A program made the position numbers and the translations under genes. The notes below the pieces were generated by a model. It worked only from the letters and a program-made list of their open reading frames with translations. It had not been told where the DNA came from and searched no databases. This document shows positions 33,399 through 41,584 of a stretch of 64,000 nucleotides of DNA, in pieces. Position 1 is the first letter of the stretch. Every line of letters starts with the position of its first letter. Where the stretch lies: assembly GCA_035275065.1 (NCBI GenBank), contig DATENM010000153.1, forward strand, positions 1 to 64,000, in the 5' to 3' direction. The stretch is from Blastocatellia bacterium. Lineage in GTDB: Bacteria; Acidobacteriota; Blastocatellia; UBA7656.

Positions 33399-34889
33399 TT
33401 ATGAGCCTGCCGAGAGCTTTTGTTGAAGCCGCCGTAGCATTTCGTTGATAGATTCGGTGTATGGACTTTTGAGCCGCTCGAATATGGCTTGCGCTTGCTT
33501 TGCGTATTCGAGGGCTTCTGCGTATTTACCCTCATCTTCATCTAATAATGCCAGTGCATGAAAGCTAATTGCCTCACCTTCAATATTGCCTAGCTTGCGC
33601 TTCATAGTAAGGCTCTCATCATACAGCCGCCGCGCCTCTTCGTAGTCGCCTTCATCCTGCGCCAGGCTTCCCAACTGATGCAGCGATATGGCAATGCCAT
33701 TCTGATTGCCGAGTCGCTTCTCTATTTCCAGACTCTCGCTGTACAACCGTCGCGCTTCTTCGTACTCGCCTTGATCCTCCGCCAGCATTGCCAACTGATG
33801 CTGCGTTATGGCAATGCCGCTCTGGTCGCCGAGCCGCTTCGCTATTTCTAAACTCTCGCCATACAGCCGCCGCGCCTCTTCGTAGTCGCCTTGACGCTGT
33901 GCCAGCCTTCCCAATTCGTGTAGCGTTATGGCAATGCCGCTCTGGTTGCCGAGCCGCTTCTTGATTTCCAGGCTCTGATCGTACAGCCGCCGCGCCTCTT
34001 CATAATTACCTTGATCCAGTGCAAGCATCGCGAGATTGTGAACCAGGACAGCGATCATGCCGAGATCATTATCGTCACGCGCAATGGCCAGGGAGTCTTG
34101 ATACGCCTGCCTTGCTTCGCTTAACTCACCAAGCGCCCTATGCACCCACCCCAGTTGGTTCAAGATTTCAGTCTGCGTGCGGCGTTCGTGCGGGCCATCA
34201 CCCAATTCGCGGTAATCTGCAAGCAGCCCTTTCAACATGGCCAACCGCTCGCGTTTGGCTTGCTCGGAAAGGCTAGCTGATACGTAAAAAGCTTCATTGC
34301 GAACCGGCGCGAGCGTGTGCGCGGCAAGCTCGGCATCAGGCGCGAATTCATAAAGGCCGCTGCGCCAAGCCCAGAAATCCGGCGCGCGGCGGGCAAGCGC
34401 CGCCAGGGCATACTCTGGCAGCCAGATAACCAGAGGATAAAGAATCTCCTGCCGAAACAGTTCACGGTTCAAGTTCAGGTGCGACAGGATCGGCGGGTAA
34501 GCTTCTGATGAGGGAATGGAATGCTCCAGGCCATAAACAAACAAGGCGAGTTTCGCCGGTCGGGCTGCTTCCGCGGCTGCCAGGGAGGTCGGTGGCCCCT
34601 CACTCGCCGCATTCGTCGCGCCTTGTGCTTTGGCGATGTGCGCCTTCAGGATGGGGAGGAGTTCACTAATCGGCTCGGTCAAATCAATCTCAACCAAACG
34701 AATGCCGAGCGGGGCGAGCAGATCACGGCATGCCGCGGCGGCTTTGCGGCGTTGTCCAATCAGGTTGCAGCGCACGAAGCCGAGCCAGAAGCCTTCGGCA
34801 TAATCAATCGCGCGCACCAGCCGGCGCACGACTATGGCCATAGGCTCGGCTGCCGTATCAACTTCTGATGGGAGATTGGGCACGGTCAT
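33399..34889 (-). CDS. TPR-repeat protein paired with P-loop ATPase
   Basis: The product is 496 aa. The N-terminus (about 17-200) starts IVVRRLVRAIDYAEGFWLGF and has GIRLVEIDLTEPISELLPIL, a domain I know only from TPR proteins encoded beside ATPases like the next gene. Residues about 270-480 hold five or more 40-residue TPR units with the core GDYEEARRLYGESLEI. They are nearly identical to each other, including at DNA level (120-bp units), which indicates recent expansion. ATG 34889 overlaps the ATPase 3' end by 32 nt, so expression is probably coupled. A binding or signalling role is inferred. Confidence 0.8.
   Translation of the reverse strand: MTVPNLPSEVDTAAEPMAIVVRRLVRAIDYAEGFWLGFVRCNLIGQRRKAAAACRDLLAPLGIRLVEIDLTEPISELLPILKAHIAKAQGATNAASEGPPTSLAAAEAARPAKLALFVYGLEHSIPSSEAYPPILSHLNLNRELFRQEILYPLVIWLPEYALAALARRAPDFWAWRSGLYEFAPDAELAAHTLAPVRNEAFYVSASLSEQAKRERLAMLKGLLADYRELGDGPHERRTQTEILNQLGWVHRALGELSEARQAYQDSLAIARDDNDLGMIAVLVHNLAMLALDQGNYEEARRLYDQSLEIKKRLGNQSGIAITLHELGRLAQRQGDYEEARRLYGESLEIAKRLGDQSGIAITQHQLAMLAEDQGEYEEARRLYSESLEIEKRLGNQNGIAISLHQLGSLAQDEGDYEEARRLYDESLTMKRKLGNIEGEAISFHALALLDEDEGKYAEALEYAKQAQAIFERLKSPYTESINEMLRRLQQKLSAGS
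33490..34010 (-). repeat. Tandem 120-bp TPR-coding repeats
   Basis: About four 120-bp units encode GIAITxHxLxxLAxxxGxYEEA-type TPR motifs. The nucleotide phrases CCGCCGCGCCTCTTCGTAGT and ATGGCAATGCC recur at 120-bp steps. Confidence 0.75.
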
Positions 34890-36309
34890 CTTCTAATGCC
34901 TTTTGTAATGCCTTCTTAAAGCGGCTCAGCTTCTGCACCGCCGGATGGACGTCATGCCAGGGTTCGGCATCCGCCGCTTCCGGGTCATCGTCAGCGGCAT
35001 ATTCCAGAACGCTCTGATTGAATAACATCAGTTGATGATCTTCATCATTCTGGACTTTATTAGTCAGGTGAACGCGGGCCAGTTTTTCAAAGTGACTTTC
35101 GGGAACCATCCGACCAAACGCCGACACGAGGCTTGCCTCCGCCTTTCGCACACGATTCATATTGATTGGCTGCGCATCGGTTTCCTCCGCGTCTTCGATG
35201 CCCTGGCGAACCAATGTCATCAAATCGCGCGGGTGGCCGCCACAGGCGCGGCAGAGGTAAGTGATGGCTTCCGACTCGGCCAGCTGGTCAAGGTCTATTC
35301 GATGGCTAAGGATGCCGCGCAATCGCTCAAGACCCTGTCGCGAATCGTCACCGCCACGCGCCCGCCGCTCGTGCACTTTAATCATCGGCAATATGCGCTG
35401 TTGGTCAGGAAAGCTGTTGCGCAACATGGTGGCCCGGGACGAATAGATCATTGAAATGGGCACGGTATAGACCACATGACAACGCAACTCGCATAGCTGT
35501 TTACCGTGCTCGATAAAGAGGGCATCGTGCGAGGTGATTCCGGGACTGACCTCTTTCAATGTCACGCGGTCAAGATTATCAACGATGATAACAATCCCCT
35601 TCTTGCCGCGCTTCTGGACTTCCGCCCGCGCTTTCAGCAGTAGCGTATTAATCTGCTCGATCAGTTGCGAAATCTGCCGGTCAAGCTTTTGCCGGATTTC
35701 GGTTTTCACTTCGTCGCCTGTTTTGATCTGGCCGGTAAACTTGGCGAACAACCGCGCAACGAACGGTATGGCTTTCGGCAGCCCAATGCCGATGGAAGCT
35801 TCGGCTTCTAGCTGTTGCTAAATTTGCTGCCATTCGTTTTGCTTAAAGACGACTTCGGCAAACCATGCCTCTACGGTCTTAAGCGCCCCGGAGAGATCAA
35901 TCCGGGCGTCGCGAAAATTAGCTTCCGCGCGCCGGGCGATGGATAACAGCAGGTCCGTGTAGATCAGGTCGTTCGGGTCAAGGTCATCGTCAACCGCAAA
36001 GTAGATGACGTGAAAATCCGCACCCTCCAGCCGGGCCTTCAGCCGCAGCAGCTCAGTTGATTTGCCGCAGCCGCGATGGCCGGTGAAGAGTTGGTGTGAG
36101 TACGTTTCAGAATAGGAGATGCTTCTGAACATCTTCCCCACCACATCTTCGTTGCCACGAACGTCAATGCAGTCCACGTAACGGGCATCGTCGGCGGCAA
36201 GCGGCTGGGTCGGATCAACCGCGTTATAAGCATCGCGCAACGACTTGGCAGGATAGACAGGATGCATCGCTGCTGATGGTAACAAATCCGCCGTTGGCAG
36301 TTCAATCAT
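34858..36309 (-). pseudogene. P-loop ATPase interrupted by an in-frame amber codon
   Basis: The start is ATG 36309 behind GAGGGG (an upstream in-frame extension exists). The first 163 codons include Walker A FTGHRGCGKSTELLRL (about residues 75-90) and VIYFAVDDDLDPNDLIYTDLL. Then TAG occurs at 35818-35820. The frame does not shift: after the TAG it stays open as QQLEAEASIGIGLPKAIPF and continues through Walker B GIVIIVDNLDRV (about 238-249), CGGHPRDLMTLVRQG and a C-terminal helical region to 34858. The TAG follows QQI and precedes QQL, so one C-to-T change in a CAG codon would explain it. The whole is about 483 codons, one ATPase of the AAA/STAND-like class. Read-through or a restart at about 35751 cannot be excluded. 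Confidence 0.75.
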
Positions 36310-36380
36310 TATCCCCTCAAGCCGGCGGCCATCTCTTCCGGCAGTTGCCCGGCCCGTAGGATGGAATCTGCCCGGCGTCA

Positions 36381-36455
36381 TTCAGGCGGTGGCTTCGTGG
36401 CGGGCGGCGGGTTGGCCGCAGGCCGCGGCAATGTCCTGGCCGCGCGGCCGGCGAA
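36381..36455 (-). repeat. Remnant copy of the rlmN 3' end (copy A)
   Basis: These 75 bp match 39174-39248 with 5 mismatches. On the minus strand they read RRPRGQDIAAACGQPAARHE, then ATA and a stop, the C-terminus of RlmN with one Leu-to-Pro change. Similarity ends sharply on both sides. It lies just upstream of both the kinase gene (plus) and the ATPase (minus). Confidence 0.9.
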
Positions 36456-36508
36456 CAGGTGTGCCTGCCTGCTTGCAAAGCATGACTCGAACGGCTACCT
36501 TCACCCTC

Positions 36509-38404
36509 ATGCTTGCGCCCGATTCATTGATCGGCAATCGCTACCGCGTCGTGCGCCCCATCGGCGAAGGCGGCATGGGAGCGGTCTACGAAGCCTTCGA
36601 CCAGCGCTTGCGCTCGCGTGTCGCGCTCAAGCAGACGCTCTTCAATCAAACGCAATATACCGACGCGTTCGAGCATGAAGCGCAACTGCTGGCCAACCTG
36701 CGCCACCCGGCGCTGCCGAAAGTGAGCGATTATTTCAGCGACCCCGAAGGCCAGTTCCTGGTGATGGAATATATTGACGGCGATGACCTCGGCGCTTTGC
36801 TGACGCGCACCGGCAAGCCTTTCTCGTTCGACACCGTGGCGCGCTGGGCCAACCTTCTGCTCGACGCGCTCGATTACCTGCACAACCAGCCGCAGCCGAT
36901 CATCCACCGCGACATCAAGCCGCAAAATTTAAAGCTCACGCCGCGCGGCGAGATCATCCTGCTCGACTTCGGGCTTGCGAAAGGCGCTCTCTCGCAGATG
37001 GCGAGCATGAAGAGTGTTTACGGTTACACGCCGCAATATGCGCCGCTCGAACAGGTGAACGGCACCGGCACCGATGCGCGCAGCGATCTTTATTCGCTCG
37101 GCGCGACGCTCTATCACTTGATGACCGGCACGATACCGCCGAGCGCCGTAGCGCGGGCGACGGACGTGCTGAATGGCTTGCCGGACCCGCTGCCCGCGGC
37201 GCATACGATCAACCGCGAAGTGCCGGCGGCGGTCGGCGACCTCTTGATGCAAGCGATGGCGATTGAAGCGCGCCGGCGCTTTGCGAGCGCCGCGGCCATG
37301 CGCGCCGCATTGCGGGCCTGTGCCGAGTCGCAGAGCGCGCACGCCGCCGCGCCCATCACCGATCCGCTCAACGCGCCGACGACGAACGCGGTCGCCCCGC
37401 CCGCCACGGCGCCGGATTTTGCAACTCGTCAGACTTCTGCCGGACGTTTCGAGCCGCAGCCTGACAGGCCGGCGGCCTGGTCTACGGCTCAACCGCTGCC
37501 TGCACGGCCAGCGCCCAACCGCGCCGCATGGTGGCTGGTTGGCGGTCTGCTGCTGCTGCTCATTCTAGCCGCACTATTCGCATGGCGATGGGTAGCGCGC
37601 CGTGAATCTCGAAGGACGCGGGCCGGTGTCAGCAAGCCAGCTACGACAGGCTATCCCGTGACGCTCGCCGCCGGCGGCGAGGCGCGGGTTAAAGATGACC
37701 TTTATAAAATTCTCAGCGCCCGGCTAGAGCGTTATTCAACCGACAAGCTGGTGCTGCGTCTGAAGGTGCGGCTGCTGCACGAGGCCGAAGGCTCGATCAA
37801 CTACTGGGACGACAGCTTCCGCCTGCTGGCGGATGGCGCGGCGATGGCGCCGACGAAAGCGCCCAACCTGGTTGTTTCGCCTTATGCCGCAATGGACGCC
37901 CAGGTCGAGTTCGTCATCCCCGAAAGCCTCAGCCATGCAGAGTTGCAGGTCGGGCAGGCGGGTCGCGAAACCAGTGTCATTCCGCTCGACTTGAAGGCGC
38001 GCGGCAACGACGCCGACAGCAAGCCCGCGCCGAGCGTCTATCAAAACGCCCGCTTCCCGCTGACGCTGGCCGGCGGCGATGAGATGCGCGCCGGTGATGC
38101 GACTTACAAAATCTTATCCGCGCAGCTTGATCGTTATGCGAGTGACCAGCTGGCCCTTGAATTCAAGATTCGCTACACCAACAACGGCGAATATAGCGTG
38201 GCGCTGGGCGAGGATGCGTTTCGCGTCTTGATCGACGGCGTGCCGTTTGCGCCGGTCAAAGCGCCGAACCTGCTCGTCGAGCGGCAAAGTGACGCCGAAG
38301 CCACGGTGGTCTTTGCCATTCCAGATAACCTGACCGGCGTCGAGCTGCAAGTCGGCCAGGTCGGCCATGAGACGGCGACCGCGCCGATCTCGCTAAAACA
38401 ATGA
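36509..38404 (+). CDS. Membrane Ser/Thr protein kinase with duplicated outer domain
   Basis: The product is 631 aa from ATG 36509; MLAPDSLIGNRYRV is the usual start of these kinases (ATG 36482 is an alternative; the frame further upstream is rlmN remnant). Kinase domain about 10-270: GEGGMGAVYEAF, catalytic VALKQT, HRDIKPQNLKL, LLDFGLAKG, YAPLEQVNGTGTDARSDLYSLG. All catalytic residues are present. A Pro/Ala-rich linker precedes one TM helix near 380-400 (WWLVGGLLLLLILAALFAW). The outer part is two related beta units of about 120 residues, each with LAxGxE, YKILSAxLxRY, FRxLxDG, APxKAPNL and LQVGQxGxET. It is a likely envelope sensor kinase. No ligand can be named. Confidence 0.92.
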   Translation: MLAPDSLIGNRYRVVRPIGEGGMGAVYEAFDQRLRSRVALKQTLFNQTQYTDAFEHEAQLLANLRHPALPKVSDYFSDPEGQFLVMEYIDGDDLGALLTRTGKPFSFDTVARWANLLLDALDYLHNQPQPIIHRDIKPQNLKLTPRGEIILLDFGLAKGALSQMASMKSVYGYTPQYAPLEQVNGTGTDARSDLYSLGATLYHLMTGTIPPSAVARATDVLNGLPDPLPAAHTINREVPAAVGDLLMQAMAIEARRRFASAAAMRAALRACAESQSAHAAAPITDPLNAPTTNAVAPPATAPDFATRQTSAGRFEPQPDRPAAWSTAQPLPARPAPNRAAWWLVGGLLLLLILAALFAWRWVARRESRRTRAGVSKPATTGYPVTLAAGGEARVKDDLYKILSARLERYSTDKLVLRLKVRLLHEAEGSINYWDDSFRLLADGAAMAPTKAPNLVVSPYAAMDAQVEFVIPESLSHAELQVGQAGRETSVIPLDLKARGNDADSKPAPSVYQNARFPLTLAGGDEMRAGDATYKILSAQLDRYASDQLALEFKIRYTNNGEYSVALGEDAFRVLIDGVPFAPVKAPNLLVERQSDAEATVVFAIPDNLTGVELQVGQVGHETATAPISLKQ

Positions 38405-38438
38405 AACCGACCGCGCACGAATGGCGCGGTGGCCGTTT

Positions 38439-38465
38439 AGGCAGTGGCTTCGTGGCGGGCGGCGA
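38439..38465. repeat. Short copy of the rlmN 3' end (copy B)
   Basis: 27 bp (AGGCAGTGGCTTCGTGGCGG, then GCGGCGA) identical to the matching part of the rlmN 3' end at 39177-39203. It lies between the kinase and the PIN pair, in the same orientation as the other copies. Confidence 0.85.
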
Positions 38466-38521
38466 ATCAGCTTGACTACTACAAACGGGTTACCTACGAT
38501 GAAAAATAAGAGGAATGAACG

Positions 38522-38722
38522 ATGGCGGCGAATCTCGAAGACCGAATCGATGCGCTCGAACGCGAAGTACGTCAGCTAAAGTCTGCCGTGAGGAGATCGA
38601 AAAAAAAGCCGCAGCCGTGGTGGGAGCGCCTGGCCGGCACTTTCAAAGACGATCCGGTGTTTGATGAGATTGTTGAATCCGGCAACCGTTACCGCAAGGC
38701 CCTGTCGCGACAAAAACGATGA
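38522..38722 (+). CDS. Small coiled-coil protein, putative antitoxin
   Basis: The product is 66 aa. Residues 1-28 form a heptad helix (LEDRIDALEREVRQLKSAVR), followed by a basic stretch (RRSKKKPQP) and a short C-terminal segment (DDPVFDEIVESGNRY) of the type that wraps into a PIN toxin active site. The stop overlaps the PIN gene start (ATGA). It lacks a recognisable ribbon-helix-helix or AbrB fold. The antitoxin role is inferred from size and overlap. Confidence 0.65.
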   Translation: MAANLEDRIDALEREVRQLKSAVRRSKKKPQPWWERLAGTFKDDPVFDEIVESGNRYRKALSRQKR

Positions 38723-39147
38723 TTATCGTTTTAGACACCGACCATCTGACGCTTATCCAACGTCAAACTCAACCTGCTTATGCTCGCCTTCGCACACGGC
38801 TACAGCGACATGCCGCAGCCGAGGTTTTTACGACCATGATCAGCGTCGAAGAACAAATGCGTGGTTGGCTTAAGGTGATTGCCCGTGCGAAAACTGCTCA
38901 ACAGGAAGTCTCTGCCTACCTGCGCCTTCATGCAATGCTAGCCTTCTTTGCCGCCATTCCACTGCTCGATTACACCGAAGAAGCGGCTGTCGTCTTCGAC
39001 AGGCTTAGACATTCACGGCTACGGACCGGCTCGATGGACTTAAAGATTGCGGCCATCAGTCTGGCGCATGGCGCCCTCTTGCTTTCAAGCAATCTGAAAG
39101 ATTATCAACAAGTGCCGAATCTCAAAGTTGAAGATTGGACACAGTGA
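38719..39147 (+). CDS. PIN-domain ribonuclease toxin (VapC-like)
   Basis: The product is 142 aa, family length. Acidic PIN residues visible: D6 and D8 of IIVLDTDHLTLI, E44 region of ISVEEQMRGW, and the cluster GSMDLKIAAISLAHGALLLS with SSNLKDYQQVPNL (the usual TxNxxDF region). It would cleave RNA when free of its partner. Start ATG 38719 overlaps the antitoxin stop by 4 nt. The pair is bracketed by two rlmN-tail repeats, so it looks like an inserted module. Confidence 0.85.
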   Translation: MIIVLDTDHLTLIQRQTQPAYARLRTRLQRHAAAEVFTTMISVEEQMRGWLKVIARAKTAQQEVSAYLRLHAMLAFFAAIPLLDYTEEAAVVFDRLRHSRLRTGSMDLKIAAISLAHGALLLSSNLKDYQQVPNLKVEDWTQ

Positions 39148-39173
39148 AGCAGGGTCAGGAAGCGATTGCACTG

Positions 39174-39248
39174 TTCAGGCAGTGGCTTCGTGGCGGGCGG
39201 CGAGCTGGCCGCAGGCCGCGGCGATGTCCTGGCCGCGCGGGCGGCGAA
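39174..39248 (-). repeat. Native rlmN 3' end matched by copies A and B
   Basis: The last 24 codons and stop of rlmN plus one base. It is the parent sequence of 36381-36455 (70 of 75 identical) and 38439-38465 (27 of 27). All three are direct repeats. Confidence 0.9.
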
Positions 39249-40320
39249 TGAACGACAGCACGCCGGCGTCGGTGAGAATCTTTTGAAAGGCCATGATGCG
39301 CGATAGCGGCGTGGCGCGATAGGGCAATTCGGGCGCGGGATTATGCGGAATCAAGTTCACCTTGGCGCGGATGCCGTTCAGCAAACGCACCAGCGCGCGG
39401 GCGTCGCGGTCGCTATCGTTCACCTGATCGAGCATCACATACTCGAAAGTCAGACGCTCGCGCTCGGTCAGCGGGAAGCGGCGACACGCCGCCATCAATT
39501 CGGCGAGCGGGTACTTGCGATTGATCGGGAAGAGGCGGTCGCGCAGTTCGTCGTTGGCCGCCGTCAGCGAGATCGCCAGGCGCGGGCGCAGCGTTTCTTT
39601 TGCCAGCTCGTCAATGCGCGGCACGATGCCTGCGGTTGACAGGGTCACGCGGCGCGGCGGGATGGCCAATCCCTTTTCGTCTGCAAACAACCGCACAGCG
39701 CGCATCGCCGCATCATAGTTCAACAGCGGCTCGCCCATGCCCATCATCACGACGTTCAGCGGGTGGCGCTCGTCACGCGACTCGCGGATTTTCTCGCGGC
39801 CCGCAATGTCCCGACCCACTTTGGTGATTCCCGTTTCTTTCGCCGGCAGCGCGCCCTCGCCGTAGACTTCGTTCAACGCGACGATGATCTGCGAAACGAT
39901 CTCGCCGGCCGTCATATTGCGCTTCAGACCGAGCACGCCGGTCATGCAAAAGTCGCAGGCGAGCGGGCAGCCAACCTGACTGGAAATGCAGATCGTGTCG
40001 CGGCGCGCTTCGGGCATAAAGACCGCTTCGACTTCGCGCCCGTCACCCAGCTCAAGCAGGAAACGTCGCGTGCCGTCTGACGACGTGAAGATGTTCTTGA
40101 TGCGCGTGCGCGTGACCTCTGCGTGCGCGGCCAGTTGTTCTCGCAAACGCACAGGCAAGTCGGTCATCGCCGCAAAGCTCGTCAGCCGCCGGCGATAGAT
40201 GGCATCAAAGAGCTGACGGGCGCGGAACGGCTTTTCGCCAAGCTCGGCCATCAACGTCGAAAGCTCGGCCTCATTCATGCCGAGCAGTTCGACCTGTGGA
40301 TTCGACAATACCTTCAACAT
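39175..40320 (-). CDS. rlmN: 23S rRNA (adenine2503-C2)-methyltransferase
   Basis: The product is 381 aa. It is a radical SAM enzyme that methylates A2503 of 23S rRNA and A37 of some tRNAs. The cluster motif GCPLACDFCMTG (CxxxCxxC) is near residue 117. Other marks: FRARQLFDAIYRR, VVMMGMGEPLLNYDA, RVTLSTAGIVPRIDELA, FEYVMLDQVNDSD and LIPHNPAPELPYRATP. An extra segment of about 25 residues (GEGALPAKETGITKVGRD..) sits between the cluster region and VVMMGMGEP. The last 24 codons are copied twice upstream in the island. Confidence 0.95.
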   Translation of the reverse strand: MLKVLSNPQVELLGMNEAELSTLMAELGEKPFRARQLFDAIYRRRLTSFAAMTDLPVRLREQLAAHAEVTRTRIKNIFTSSDGTRRFLLELGDGREVEAVFMPEARRDTICISSQVGCPLACDFCMTGVLGLKRNMTAGEIVSQIIVALNEVYGEGALPAKETGITKVGRDIAGREKIRESRDERHPLNVVMMGMGEPLLNYDAAMRAVRLFADEKGLAIPPRRVTLSTAGIVPRIDELAKETLRPRLAISLTAANDELRDRLFPINRKYPLAELMAACRRFPLTERERLTFEYVMLDQVNDSDRDARALVRLLNGIRAKVNLIPHNPAPELPYRATPLSRIMAFQKILTDAGVLSFIRRPRGQDIAAACGQLAARHEATA

Positions 40321-40369
40321 GCCATAATCATTTTTTCACGACTTGAACCGACTCCGCCAGTCGGTCGCC

Positions 40370-40404
40370 GGCGCGGCTCTACATAACCTCAGTAGAGCCG
40401 CGCC
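40370..40404. repeat. 13-bp perfect hairpin downstream of the NTF2-like gene
   Basis: GGCGCGGCTCTAC (40370-40382), a 9-nt loop, and GTAGAGCCGCGCC (40392-40404). There is no T-tract on either strand. It could still be a processing or termination structure for the NTF2-like transcript, which runs towards it on the minus strand. Confidence 0.7.
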
Positions 40405-40443
40405 CGCTTCAGTCGAGATGATCGGCAAGCAAGGGTCCACTTC

Positions 40444-40971
40444 TTACCCCTGCAAGTCGGCCAGGAAGGCAGCCAGGTCCCAAAATTCTCTGACCGACTC
40501 AAGCTTCCCATCCTGGTTGAAGCGGAAGATGCCCATGCCATCAATGGTGATGTGCTTGTTGGTCGTCGTCTTCAAATCCAGTTTCCAGTTGACCGCCGCC
40601 TCGTTGCCGCAGACGACGACATCCTGTATCCGGTGCTTGATGTCGCTGAACGGGGCGATGATGTTGGTGATGAAGCCCGTGAGGGCCGCCGTCCCCTGCA
40701 CTGGCGGCGTGCCGACAGGGTCTTCGAGCACGCCATCGGAAGCGAAGGTGTTGACGTAGCGCTGCACGTCGTGGGCGCTGACGGCGTCAAAGTATTCCTC
40801 GACCGCTGCCTCGATCTGTTCCGGCGTTAAACTGCTGTTGGGCGAGAGCGTGCCAGCGGCTTTCACCTGAGGCGCAAAGGCCGTGCTGGTCGCCGCGATT
40901 AAGGCAATCATTAACGCAAGCGCGCTGAGCGCGCGGAGGTGGCTCAAATAGATTTTTTTCAAATGCAACAT
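40444..40971 (-). CDS. Exported NTF2/SnoaL-like protein
   Basis: The product is 175 aa. ATG 40971 is preceded by GGAG about 9 nt away. Residues 1-38 form a signal peptide (LRALSALALMIALIAATSTA, ..VKAAG). The mature domain shows the NTF2-like/SnoaL pattern: EAAVEEYFDAVSAHDVQRYV, DGVLEDPVGTPPVQG, then strands KHRIQDVVVCGNEAAVNWKL and the C-terminal GKLESVREFWD. These cone-shaped domains bind or isomerise small molecules. Export is unusual but seen. Substrate unknown. Confidence 0.85.
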   Translation of the reverse strand: MLHLKKIYLSHLRALSALALMIALIAATSTAFAPQVKAAGTLSPNSSLTPEQIEAAVEEYFDAVSAHDVQRYVNTFASDGVLEDPVGTPPVQGTAALTGFITNIIAPFSDIKHRIQDVVVCGNEAAVNWKLDLKTTTNKHITIDGMGIFRFNQDGKLESVREFWDLAAFLADLQG

Positions 40972-41086
40972 GGTCTCTTTCTCCGTTTTCAGATAGTGGG
41001 TGATCGATTACAGCGGGCGGAACGACTCTCCGCATCGCCACAGAATTGGCAAGACCACGGCCTTCTTTGCCGCGTCTCGGTCGGCG

Positions 41087-41554
41087 TCAAGGTCTCAGCT
41101 TGTCGCGCTCGGCGGAAAACTGGCGCGCGTCTTCGAGCGGGCCGGCTGGCCTGCCGGCAGGCACTTTAAGATGTGTGAGGCGTTTGATCGCCGAAGTCAC
41201 CAGCCGCCGCGAATTGCCGCCTGCGGCGACGAGAAAGACGGCGCGCAAGCCGTCGGCGAGATAGCTCGCTCCGATTGCGCCATCATCGCCGTTGTCTTCC
41301 TGCGCGCCGACCAGCCAGGCGGTGGCACTCGCCTCGCCCAACCGCCCGCCCATCAGCAGGCCGCTATGCGACCCGGCGTCGGTCAGGGTAAAACTGTAGA
41401 CGCTGTTCGCAGTCTGTATCAGAAGCAGGTCGCCTACGCTTAGCTCGTCCAGGCCGATTTCGGTAACCGCCGCCGCCCGGATGCCGATGTTCGGCCACAG
41501 CGGGCGGGACGCGGCGGAAGGCTGCTCCAGGGTGTCTGCGATCATATTGCTCAT
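41087..41554 (-). CDS. Hypothetical protein
   Basis: The product is 155 aa. ATG 41554 has GGAGG 5 nt upstream. The sequence has beta-type segments (GDLLLIQTANSVYSFTLTDA, SGLLMGGRLG, SATAWLVGAQEDN) that suggest a small beta-barrel, and ends with basic residues. No signal peptide and no family recognised. It lies 30 nt upstream of nothing on its strand except the exported protein behind it (41585-42250), with which it is probably co-transcribed. Confidence 0.65.
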   Translation of the reverse strand: MSNMIADTLEQPSAASRPLWPNIGIRAAAVTEIGLDELSVGDLLLIQTANSVYSFTLTDAGSHSGLLMGGRLGEASATAWLVGAQEDNGDDGAIGASYLADGLRAVFLVAAGGNSRRLVTSAIKRLTHLKVPAGRPAGPLEDARQFSAERDKLRP

Positions 41555-41584
41555 AAGACCTCCGGCCGTCACAACTGGCGGCGG

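Noticed and set aside
35751..35820. Frameshift between the two ATPase halves
   Set aside because: Both halves are in the same frame; the break is a single TAG codon, not an indel.
36389..36508. Extended N-terminus of the Ser/Thr kinase
   Set aside because: This part is antisense to the rlmN remnant and unlike kinase N-termini; ATG 36509 fits the family.
40370..40404. Intrinsic terminator
   Set aside because: Good 13-bp stem, but no T-tract on either strand; listed as a hairpin only.
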